A stretch of DNA of 64,000 nt, from contig JBDLRH010000037.1 of the NCBI GenBank assembly GCA_039800165.1, positions 60,660 through 124,659 on the forward strand. Reading direction: 5' to 3'. Positions within the stretch are counted from its first letter, which is position 1. Every line of letters starts with the position of its first letter. Position numbers and translations under genes: made by a program. The DNA is from JBDLRH01 sp039800165. Lineage in GTDB: Bacteria > Pseudomonadota > Gammaproteobacteria > Burkholderiales > Burkholderiaceae_C. A model generated the notes under the pieces. It was not told the origin of the DNA, searched no databases, and saw only the letters and a program-made list of their open reading frames with translations. Positions 55,631-63,700 of the stretch are shown here, in pieces.

Positions 55631-56621
55631 CCGCGCTGCCTGCGTCGGCAGTCCGCCCGGCCATCAGCGCTGCGCGCTCGCGGATCAGCCGGGCCTGCTT
55701 GGCATGGGCAAGGTCGACCAGCACGCCGCCATCGCCCACGGCTCCGTCACCACGCGCATCGGCATCGGCCAGCAGCCGCAGCACGCGGTCTGCCCAGGCC
55801 AGTTCAGCGGGGTCCGGCGCAAACAGCTCGTTGGCCATCTCGATCTGGCTTGGATGAATGGCCCATTTGCCCTCATATCCCAAGGCGCTGGCGCGCGATG
55901 CCGCGGCGCGGTACGCCTGCGGGTCGCCGAAGTCGGTGAAGGGGCCATCGATCGCGCGCAGGCCGTTGGCACGGCAGGCGTTGGCGATGCGCGCCAGCGC
56001 GAAGTGCCACTGGTCGTTCCAGTGCCGGCTGCGCTGGCCATGCGCGTCGGCGCGGGTCAGGATGGCGTAGCGCTCGCTGGGCGTGCCGAAGACATGGTCG
56101 TTCGTGCGCATGTCAACGGTGTAGTCGCCCACACCGAACACCATTGCCTCCAGGCGCGGGCTGGCAGCAGCAATCTCCTCGGCATGCGCGAGGCCCTGGG
56201 CAGTCTCGATCAACAGCTCGATGCCAACCGGTTCCGTGCGCTTGTGGCGACGCTCGGTCAGCTCGAGCACATGGGCAACGAACTGCACATCAAATGCGTT
56301 GCCGGCCTTGGGCAGCAGGATCATGTCCAGACGCGGACAGTGGCTGGCCACGGCGACGATGTCCTCGAGCGCCCAGGGCGTGTCCAGGCCATTGATGCGT
56401 ACCGAAAGCGTCTTGCGGCCCCAGTCACCCTTCAAAGCTTCGACGGCGCGCTGCCTTGCTTCGTCCTTCAGGCGGACCGAGACGGCGTCCTCCAGGTCCA
56501 GGAAGACATGGTCGGCATCGCCTGAACGGGCCTTCTGGATGAAGCGGTCGGAGGTGGCTGGAACGGCCAGGGTCGAGCGCTGGAGGCGCTGTCGGCGCAC
56601 GGGCACCGGGGTTGCGGACAT
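55626..56621 (-). CDS. HpcH/HpaI aldolase, CitE-like CoA-ester lyase
   Basis: A 331-residue CitE-like TIM-barrel enzyme. RSTLAVPATSDRFIQKA, VFLDLEDAVSVRLKDEAR (Mg-binding Glu/Asp), VRINGLDTPW, IELLIETAQGL and FGVGDYTVDM are the family motifs, as in malyl-CoA, citramalyl-CoA or beta-methylmalyl-CoA lyases. It would split a 3-hydroxyacyl-CoA such as malyl- or citramalyl-CoA into acetyl-CoA (or propionyl-CoA) and a 2-oxo acid. AGGAG precedes ATG 56621. With the CoA-transferase of the cluster it suggests CoA activation followed by cleavage. Confidence 0.9.
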   Translation of the reverse strand: MSATPVPVRRQRLQRSTLAVPATSDRFIQKARSGDADHVFLDLEDAVSVRLKDEARQRAVEALKGDWGRKTLSVRINGLDTPWALEDIVAVASHCPRLDMILLPKAGNAFDVQFVAHVLELTERRHKRTEPVGIELLIETAQGLAHAEEIAAASPRLEAMVFGVGDYTVDMRTNDHVFGTPSERYAILTRADAHGQRSRHWNDQWHFALARIANACRANGLRAIDGPFTDFGDPQAYRAAASRASALGYEGKWAIHPSQIEMANELFAPDPAELAWADRVLRLLADADARGDGAVGDGGVLVDLAHAKQARLIRERAALMAGRTADAGSAA

Positions 56622-56766
56622 GCGAGGGGTCTCCTGAAGGCTGTACTGGCCAGACAACAGCCGTGTGGCGTTGCCGTGCAGGGCAGTCTAGGAATCCCCG
56701 GCCTGCGATTGACCGGAATTTCAGGACGATTGTTCAAGGCCGCGTCTGTGGACCGCAGCCCGAAAT

Positions 56767-56795
56767 GCAAAAGGGCCCGGTGGTGAGCTGGGCCC
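56767..56795 (-). terminator. intrinsic terminator after tRNA-Ala
   Basis: On the minus strand GGGCCC-AGCTCACCACC-GGGCCC is followed by TTTT. It lies 15 bp beyond the tRNA 3' end and fits a terminator for the single-gene tRNA transcript. Confidence 0.8.
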
Positions 56796-56809
56796 TCGGA
56801 GCAGATTGG

Positions 56810-56885
<76 letters not shown>

Positions 56886-56897
56886 CGCGATGCCTGA

Positions 56898-56926
56898 ATT
56901 TTAACCGGCGGCGACGCGCCCGTTCA
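56898..56926 (-). promoter_or_regulatory. candidate promoter of tRNA-Ala
   Basis: TAAAAT (56898-56903) and TGAACG (56921-56926) are spaced by 17 bp on the minus strand, placing initiation a few bases before the tRNA 5' end. The presence of an intact promoter puts any element boundary to the right of about 56926. Confidence 0.5.
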
Positions 56927-57029
56927 GGCGGGCGGCAGCACGCAGGGTGGCGCACGGGCGGGGTCTCGGTGGATAAATACAGCGCGGGTACTGTGTCAGT
57001 AAAAGTGGAACTTTGAAGTTACTCAGAAT

Positions 57030-57527
57030 TCATCGCGAGATACGCTTCATAAGAACTTGATTATATGCTCTAGTAAACGTAAGATATTTGCCTTCATTGA
57101 TCATTAAAAACCCCCAGCCTTTAAGGTATGGCTGAGTAACGGGAGGGGGTGGTGGAGGTGGCATTATGGGTTGAGGAAATGGGGTAAATGGGTTTTGAAT
57201 TGAAGGGGGCGCCGTAGGGATCTGCTGAAATGTTTGAAAACCATCTCTTTGCATCATTAAGATCAGACCTTCTTCTAAGTACCACGTGCCCATAACCCCG
57301 GTACAGTCATTGTCACAGCCAGGTACTATCGAATTTCTGCCAGCTAGAATTTGAAAGGTCTTGTTGTCATAAAATCTAATGCGCCCTTCGCCATCGGTTT
57401 TTTCATATATACCATTATTTAAGCTGAGAGTATACCACTCGCCGATAATATCCCTATCTCTAAGAAGATCTCTACTCTGGGCTGAAAAAGATGCCAGGAG
57501 AAACGCTAGCACAAATATTATTTTCAT
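57030..57527 (-). CDS. exported proline-rich orphan protein
   Basis: A 165-residue protein with a Sec signal peptide (MKIIFVLAFLLASFSAQS, cleavage after residue 18 or so). The mature part opens DIIGEWYTLSLNNG and GRIRFYDNKTFQILA, resembling small lipocalin-like beta proteins that begin with a GxW motif; two Cys in GCDNDCTG may form a disulfide. A Pro-rich stretch (PPPPPPP near residue 128) separates the last block. AAGGAAG precedes the ATG. Its low GC and isolated position indicate recent transfer. No function can be assigned. Confidence 0.7.
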   Translation of the reverse strand: MKIIFVLAFLLASFSAQSRDLLRDRDIIGEWYTLSLNNGIYEKTDGEGRIRFYDNKTFQILAGRNSIVPGCDNDCTGVMGTWYLEEGLILMMQRDGFQTFQQIPTAPPSIQNPFTPFPQPIMPPPPPPPVTQPYLKGWGFLMINEGKYLTFTRAYNQVLMKRISR

Positions 57528-57996
57528 TTCAATTGCTTCCTTTTGGAGTATTGGGTTTATAAGTCTTCCAGTACTTCATTCCTATCTTCCGATTTGAATT
57601 GGAAATTTAGCCTAGAGGATCCATCTGTAGCCCTTGCGCGTCACGTTTTGGCTCTCCCGGCAGGAGTTGGCGACTTGACAACGATGTCTATGATTGAATT
57701 CGAAATTACGAAAGTAGTCAATTGGGGTCTGGGGTGCAAACGCAGCAGACCAACTGTCGGCGCTCAGCGAGCCTCGCTCCGCTACGAGCTGTGTAGCTTC
57801 ATGCACCGGTACTGTCTCATTACTGCCCAGTGGGGTCCTAGCTGCGCACTCTTAAGTCACCGCATGTGACGGAGTGCTAGGTCAGTCCACGATGTCACCG
57901 TCCGCTCGCCTTACGCACGACGGGATTGAAGACCGTCAGAGGTCAGTTTCAATGTGCTCAGTGGCTTGCCCCCAGCGAAGCGCCTAACCTCGACGG
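57528..57996. other. 469-bp region with no confident gene, left flank of the integrase
   Basis: Short open frames exist on both strands but lack ribosome binding sites; the minus-strand frame at 57612-57806 (MHEATQLVAERGSLSAD) reads like a gene fragment. GTCAC-CGCAT-GTGAC (57856-57870) is a perfect 5-bp inverted repeat; AGGTCAGT recurs at 57879 and 57940 and GTCACCG at 57856 and 57894. An attachment site or integrase arm sites would be expected here, next to the integrase gene, but none can be proven. Confidence 0.45.
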
Positions 57997-59154
57997 GTGT
58001 CAAGCCCCTTCCGACTGTTCAAGCCCAAGACCACGCGGTTCTGGCAAGTGCGCTTCAAGCGCGACGGACGCTATGTCGTACGCAGCCTCGAGACAGAGGA
58101 ACAAGCAGACGCCCAACACAAGGCAGAGGAACTGGTCCGTGTTGCTCTCGCCAATGACCGAGTCAAGCGCCCGGCAACCGGTGATGTGTCGTTGGTCTCG
58201 GCAATGGAAGAGATCGTCAGTCGAGATGAGAGACGCATCCAATCGGGAGCAAGAAGTCGAACGCTCAATCGCGATCAGCGCTCGGCGCTGAGCCACACTT
58301 TCAGACCGTTCTTCGGTGACGTCGCCATCACCGACGTTGGCTATCCCGAGATCCAAGGGCTTGTGGATGCCTTGCTGGACAGGGGACTTAGCCCTGCCAC
58401 CGTGCGACGCAACTTGGTCTTTCTGACCAAGACCCTGAAACACGCCCACCGCATGGGCTGGATCGAGAAGATGCCACCGATGCCGACTGTCGAGGGCAAA
58501 GCTAAGGTCAGGGGATGGATCACCGAGCAAGACTACAAAACCATCCTGCGGTTTCTGGTCGATGAGATCGAGTCAAGGCGCACTGCCATCACAGTCCGAT
58601 ATAACAGGGTCGATGAGGAACTGCGACTCTTCATCACGTTCATGGTGAACACCTTCCTTCGCCCGTCGGACGCCAAGCAGCTCAAGCATCAACACATTGA
58701 GATCGTCCACGGCAGAGGCAGCGAGTACCTTCGCATCAGCACCGATTTCTCCAAGACCATCAACAGCCCGGTCATCTCCATGCCCGAGGCAGTGGCGATC
58801 TATCGCCGACTGATGAGATTTCAAAAGAGCAAGGGCTATGAAGGACCGGACTCCTATCTCTTCTTTCCGAAGTACCGCAACCGGGAAGTTGCCCTCCAGC
58901 ACCTACGCCTGCAGTTCCAAGAGGTACTGGCGAGAACAGGGCTATCCCACGCGAGAACCGGGGAGAAGCTGACGCTCTACAGCCTCAGGCACACAGCCAT
59001 CATGTTCCGTTTGCTTGGGGGAGAGCGGGTGGATCTGGTCACGCTGGCTCGAAACGCCCGAACGAGCGTGGACATGATCGATCGCTTCTATGCGCGTCAC
59101 CTGACCGCTGAGATGAACGTCGATCTACTCCACGCCAAGCGCTCAGATCGATAG
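57997..59154 (+). CDS. tyrosine recombinase (integrase)
   Basis: A 385-residue site-specific recombinase. An N-terminal arm/core-binding part (about 1-170) precedes a catalytic domain with Arg222 in FLRPSD, Lys253 in FSKTINS, YSLRH at 328-332 (Tyr replaces the first His, as in many phage and island integrases), ARNARTSVDMI and nucleophile Tyr365 in DRFYARH. The start is GTG at 57997; a stop codon lies 9 bp upstream in frame, so no longer start exists. It should integrate or excise the element via a covalent 3'-phosphotyrosine link. Confidence 0.9.
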   Translation: MSSPFRLFKPKTTRFWQVRFKRDGRYVVRSLETEEQADAQHKAEELVRVALANDRVKRPATGDVSLVSAMEEIVSRDERRIQSGARSRTLNRDQRSALSHTFRPFFGDVAITDVGYPEIQGLVDALLDRGLSPATVRRNLVFLTKTLKHAHRMGWIEKMPPMPTVEGKAKVRGWITEQDYKTILRFLVDEIESRRTAITVRYNRVDEELRLFITFMVNTFLRPSDAKQLKHQHIEIVHGRGSEYLRISTDFSKTINSPVISMPEAVAIYRRLMRFQKSKGYEGPDSYLFFPKYRNREVALQHLRLQFQEVLARTGLSHARTGEKLTLYSLRHTAIMFRLLGGERVDLVTLARNARTSVDMIDRFYARHLTAEMNVDLLHAKRSDR

Positions 59155-59160
59155 CCAGCA

Positions 59161-59604
59161 CTAGTCAGCCTTGAAGCGCTTGCGCAACTGCTCACCGGCT
59201 TGTGCCAACAGTGTGTCCAGTTCACCGGCTGCCACAGCGGCTCGCAACTTGGTCAGAACCGGTGGGATCTGATCAAGCCCATCGACCTGAATGGCGGACT
59301 TGCCCTTGGTGAATTCAAGGATCTTGGTGCCATAGCGCACGGAAACATAGACCTTGCCATCCTTGTCCGTCCACCACCACGGCACCACGCGGCGGGTGCT
59401 GACACGGGCGACGGGCTCATCCGTCTCGAGATCTCGCTCGGTGTGATGAACCGTCCGGGTGAACACTTCACCGCGCTGATACGCATCAAGGGCTGCTAGC
59501 TGCTCATCGATCCGCTCCATGAGCTTTCGCCGCTTCGTTGAGATGGGATCGAGCAGGTGCGGACGGGTTACTGATACGAACTTGATGTCCGACAGATTTG
59601 CCAT
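59161..59604 (-). CDS. PWWW-motif accessory protein (DUF6641-like)
   Basis: A 147-residue soluble protein. It starts ANLSDIKFVSVTRPH, has a helical stretch (KRRKLMERIDEQLAALDAYQ), then RRVVPWWWTDKDGKVYVSVRYG, KGKSAIQV and a final helical part. The PWWW...G-V-LRYG pattern resembles DUF6641 proteins of integrated elements in proteobacteria; I am moderately sure of that link. The function is unknown. It is convergent with the integrase gene (6 bp between stops) and divergent from the second recombinase gene. Confidence 0.75.
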   Translation of the reverse strand: MANLSDIKFVSVTRPHLLDPISTKRRKLMERIDEQLAALDAYQRGEVFTRTVHHTERDLETDEPVARVSTRRVVPWWWTDKDGKVYVSVRYGTKILEFTKGKSAIQVDGLDQIPPVLTKLRAAVAAGELDTLLAQAGEQLRKRFKAD

Positions 59605-59642
59605 GGCTCTTGACCTTCATGAAGTTGAACACGTCTTTCGAT

Positions 59643-59671
59643 GATGGCGTCGCCCCCAAGGCGACGCCATC
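59643..59671. repeat. perfect 12-bp stem-loop in a divergent leader
   Basis: GATGGCGTCGCC-CCCAA-GGCGACGCCATC is an exact inverted repeat. It lies 38 bp upstream of the DUF6641-like start and 109 bp upstream of the recombinase, so it cannot terminate either gene. A weak GTTTGAT follows on the plus strand. Roles to consider are leader attenuation, a terminator insulating divergent transcripts, or a recombinase/initiator binding site. Confidence 0.8.
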
Positions 59672-59675
59672 GTTT

Positions 59676-59731
59676 GATCGGAATCCGCATCAAACCTGCC
59701 AAGGTGATCGGAAAAGAACGATAGTCCGATC
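59676..59731. repeat. GATCGGA(A) repeats before the second recombinase
   Basis: GATCGGAA occurs at 59676 and 59706, 30 bp apart, and the inverted copy TCCGATC at 59725. The second and third form an inverted repeat with a 12-bp spacer. TTTGAT (59673) and ATCAAA (59689) form another. Helically phased copies in front of a recombinase gene suggest operator or accessory recombination sites. Confidence 0.5.
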
Positions 59732-59780
59732 AGGTGCACTAACTCGTTGATTCCATTGAGGAAATTCATGCCCTAAAACA

Positions 59781-60416
59781 GTGGCACTTCTCATGATCGG
59801 TTCCGATAATGAAGTCATCGACAAACCGATCAATGCACCCGTGGCACAGGCGAAATCCATCAGCGCATCCGAACTCGAGCGACTCCTTCAGAGCGTACGT
59901 ACCACGCGTGCGCATCTGAGAAATCGCATCATGATCTTGATGACGCATTGGGCGGGACTCAGGGTGGGGGAGGTTGCTGCTTTGTCGATCAAGGATGTGA
60001 TCAACAAGGACCGAACCATCAAAGGTGAGATTCGTCTGGAAGGGCATCAGACCAAAGGAGGGCGCGGCAGAACGGTGGTTCTGCCGATGGCGCTTCAGGA
60101 CGAGCTAGCGCGCTATATCAACACCCGGTGGGGTGTGGACAACCATGAGCCGCTGTTTGTGTCTTCACGCGATGAGCGACGCTTCACATCAAACTCGCTG
60201 GGCAACCTTCTCAAACACTTCTATGTGAAGGCTGGTATCGACAACGGGAGCTCGCACAGCGGCAGGCGTTCGTTCATCACCAACCTCGCCAGCAAAGGTG
60301 TGAGCGCCCGGGTTCTGCAGGAACTTGCCGGGCACAGACACCTTGGCACCACCCAGCGCTATATCGACATCAACGACGACATCAAGAAGCAGGCGGTCGA
60401 ACTGATCAGCCCTTGA
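59781..60416 (+). CDS. single-domain tyrosine recombinase
   Basis: A 211-residue protein containing essentially only the catalytic domain of a Xer-like recombinase. All residues are intact: Arg61 (GLRVGEV), Lys92 (HQTKGGRGR), His159-x-x-Arg162 (SSHSGRRS), His185 (LAGHRHLG) and Tyr194 (TTQRYI). The core-binding domain is almost absent. GTG at 59781 or ATG at 59793 may be the start; neither has its own ribosome binding site. A good site (GAGGAAA) instead precedes ATG-CCC-TAA at 59768-59776, and GTG lies 4 nt after that stop, so reinitiation is possible. It may resolve multimers or invert DNA. Confidence 0.88.
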   Translation: MALLMIGSDNEVIDKPINAPVAQAKSISASELERLLQSVRTTRAHLRNRIMILMTHWAGLRVGEVAALSIKDVINKDRTIKGEIRLEGHQTKGGRGRTVVLPMALQDELARYINTRWGVDNHEPLFVSSRDERRFTSNSLGNLLKHFYVKAGIDNGSSHSGRRSFITNLASKGVSARVLQELAGHRHLGTTQRYIDINDDIKKQAVELISP

Positions 60417-60567
60417 TCACGATAGCAACGACTTGTTCGTTGCCGCGCTTGCGAAGCTCGGTCGATAGGTCTTGGGCACGACCTTCGGACACAAGGACGA
60501 TCTGGAAATCACCCAGGCGCGTGAGGAGCTCGATGAGCTCGCGCTTGTTCTTTGGTTTCAGCATCAT
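60406..60567 (-). CDS. 53-residue orphan protein with strong ribosome binding site
   Basis: A 53-residue frame, MMLKPKNKRELIELLTRLGD at the start and ending AIVIKG. AAGGAGGTGA, nearly the full anti-16S complement, lies 5 bp before the ATG. The peptide alternates a basic N-terminus, an amphipathic helix (RELIELLTRLG) and two hydrophobic strands (FQIVLVSEG, EQVVAIVIKG), a plausible small DNA- or protein-binding fold. Its 3' end overlaps the recombinase gene by 11 bp tail-to-tail, and it is divergent from the replication gene, an arrangement typical for a small regulator. Confidence 0.65.
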   Translation of the reverse strand: MMLKPKNKRELIELLTRLGDFQIVLVSEGRAQDLSTELRKRGNEQVVAIVIKG

Positions 60568-60700
60568 GGGAATCACCTCCTTTTCAATATATAGGCGAGG
60601 TGATAAATATTCGGACGGCAGCTGCCTTGATGTGTCTGCACGCCGAACTTAGGTTCCATCAAGCGGTTGTCGTCACCTCCTGGCAGACGAGGATGAACCT

Positions 60701-63700
60701 ATGACCAACAAACGCTTTCACTGTTCCGTCAACCGGAAGCTGATCAACAAAAACGAAAAGAACGACGACCGGCTGTTCGTCAAGGGCTTTATTCCATGCG
60801 AGCTGACAGGGCGAGACCTCCTCAAGGAGGTCCGCCAAGGCTATGCGTTCAGCTATGTCTTCTCGGGAGATCGAAAGACTGAGAACTTCGAGAAGACGGG
60901 CATTCTGGCTGTCGACGTGGATGCAGGACGAACCCTGCAAGAAACGATCAACGATCCGTTCGTAAGCGAAAACGCGCTATTCATCTACACGACCCAGAGT
61001 CACACGGAAGAGCAACACCGCTATCGCATTGTTTTCGGTCTCGAAGAGGAACTCACAGAGGCAGAAGATGTACGACATGTGTCTAAGGCGCTGACAGCAC
61101 TGCTGAGCGGTGACTACGCAGCAACGGACGCAGCAAGAATTTTCTACGGATCAACAAATGCCAAGTCGAAGTACCTAGGCAAGACGCTCTCAGCACAACA
61201 TGTGAATGAACTGCGTGTCAGGGGCACCGATCTAGACAGTCATAGGAGGCTGGCAGCAGCGCGCCGTAAAGACTCAAACTCAATCAGCGGTCGCCAAGTC
61301 CTCGACCTGTCTTTCGAAGTCATGCTTCGCTCTGGTCAGACGCTGCCGCTGGAAGCGCTGACAAGGAATACCAGCGTCTACTGCCCGTTCCATCGCGATC
61401 ACTCACCAAGCGCTTTCGTTGACATATCGCCCACATCTGGGACCCACTTCTTGCACTGTCGCGTTTGCGGTGTGACATGGTGGACTCGCCGCAGGCGAAA
61501 ACCTTTCAACTTCTACGCTTTCGAAGAGGCTGCAGTTGATGTTGCACAAAGGGGTGAGCGCGAGGTCAAGCAGTACGAAACACCGTTCGGTGTCCTAGAG
61601 AGACCCTTTCCATCGCCGAAAAATATTGTCATAAAGAACGAGCCCAAGCTCACCAATGATCGGTTACCTCTGGGGTTGACGTTCATCAAGTCACCCAAAG
61701 GCACAGGCAAAACGACGTCTTTACCGAGGATGTTTGAGCCACTTACGAAGCACACCCCCGATGAACAGATCAACTTACTGGACTGGTTAGAAGAGAATCA
61801 GGACGTTGAAGGTGCGCCCATTGAGCAACCGCATGACACCGATTTCTCAATCCTTCTCATCGGACATCGACAGGCGCTCATCCGAGAGATGTGCCAGCGC
61901 TTGAAGCTGAATTGCTACCTTGACGATGCAGTTGGGAAGGACAAAGTGGCATTGGATATGGGGCAGCGCCAGAAACGCTATGGCATCTGTCTTGACAGTC
62001 TTCCCAAGGTAAAGCCCAGAGCCTATGACCTCATCATCATCGATGAAAGCGAGCAGGTGCTATCGCACTTCTTCGCAGAGACGATGCGAGACCGGCGTCA
62101 AATGCACTTTGTCAAGTTTCGTTCGTTGTTGAGAGCGAGTCCCCGTGCCATATGCCTAGACGCCGATCTTGGGTGGATCACCTACAACACGATCACGCGT
62201 CTGGCGGGAGCAACATCGATTTCTAAAACAAGTGAGGGGATGCAAGAAACTGCTGCGATGGATGGGGTCAAGGCAAAGCTGCCGCGGTTAGCCGGATCGA
62301 AGCGGGTGCATATCTTCATCAACCAGTTTGTCGAGCATGGTCGAGAAATCAAGCTCTATGAAAGTCGCGCTGGACTTGTCGGCGAACTGATTGAGCAGGT
62401 TCGGCAGGGGAAAAGGGTGTTTGTTGCATCCAACTCCAAGAGCATGGTTGAGTCGTTGGAACAGGCTCTCATGGAGAAGTGTGAAGGCAAGAAGGTCCTT
62501 GCGATCACATCTGCGAATTCACGTTCAGATGAAGTGCAAGCGTTCATTCAGAACATCAAACTGGAGGTCTTGAAGTACGACGCTGTTCTTTGCTCGCCAT
62601 CGCTCGGAACCGGGGTTGACATCACGTTTCCTGAGGAGTCCAAAGAGATTGATGTCGTCTTTGGGTTCTTCGAGTCAGGTATCAACAATCACTTCGAGAT
62701 TGACCAGCAGCTCGCGCGTGTTCGTCACCCCAAGGAGGTCAGGGTGTGGATCTCACGGCGCCCCTTTAGCTTTGAGACGGAGCTGGGAGTGGTGACTGAC
62801 GATATCTTGCGCGCCAATCTGTCGTCGAACACGTATCTTGGCTTTGATCCAGACACTCTTGAAGAGATCTACAAGCGAGACGATGATTTGGTCGTTCTTG
62901 CCTCACTTGTCGTGTCGCGTGACCATGCCTCACAGAATGCGCTGCGGAAGAATTTCATTGACTACAAGACCCGCCAAGGGTTCAACGTCGTCGAGGTCGA
63001 TGTGGACAAGGACATCGCAGTGTTTGGTGAGAAAGCGCTTAAGGAGGGGAAGCGCGAGGCGGTCGACATTGAAGTCGAAAAGCTCATGTCTGCTTCGCCA
63101 CTGACGCGCAGTGCCTACCAGACCGCAGATGATCTGATCCATGCCTCTCGATCCTTAGATCCACGAGTTCGCCGGTCATATCAGCGCCATTCGTTGGAGA
63201 TCTTCTATAGACAAGAAGCCACCGAGGAGTTGATCAGACTGGATGATGGGGGCAGGCACAAGGGAAGGGTGTTGTGCTTTGAGAGACTCATTGCTGCCTT
63301 GCACGTACTGCGCGGCTCGTCATCACATGATGCAGACTACATGCGCTTTCGAGCAGCAGCGGCTCTCATCGACAAAGAGGACCCCAGGGCACAAGCGATC
63401 AAAGATCCCGATGTGGGCGCTGTGATGATGGTGCGTTTGCTTGAAAAGGCTGGGCTACTCGGCTCTACGGGCGTGAACTTTGAGCGCGAGATATCCGCCC
63501 TTGATCTCAAGCCCCTTGTGCAGTTCTTGCGGAAGGCTAAGGTCAAACAAATCGTTGAACTGCAGTTGTCGCCTGTGCGGGATGACCTTGGCAAGAAGCC
63601 GACACGGTTCTTGGGTGACTTGCTCAGATCGATTGGATTGACACTCACGAAAACGAGGACTGACCAAAGAGGCGGGACCAAGACCTATTTCTATCGGGTT

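Noticed and set aside
57543..57869. 108-codon plus-strand frame between the exported orphan and the integrase
   Set aside because: No ribosome binding site, no recognisable motif and mixed composition across what looks like a junction of different sequences.
60413..60652. 79-codon plus-strand frame after the small recombinase
   Set aside because: No ribosome binding site and Ser/Arg-rich shadow composition; the opposite-strand 53-residue frame has a strong initiation signal.
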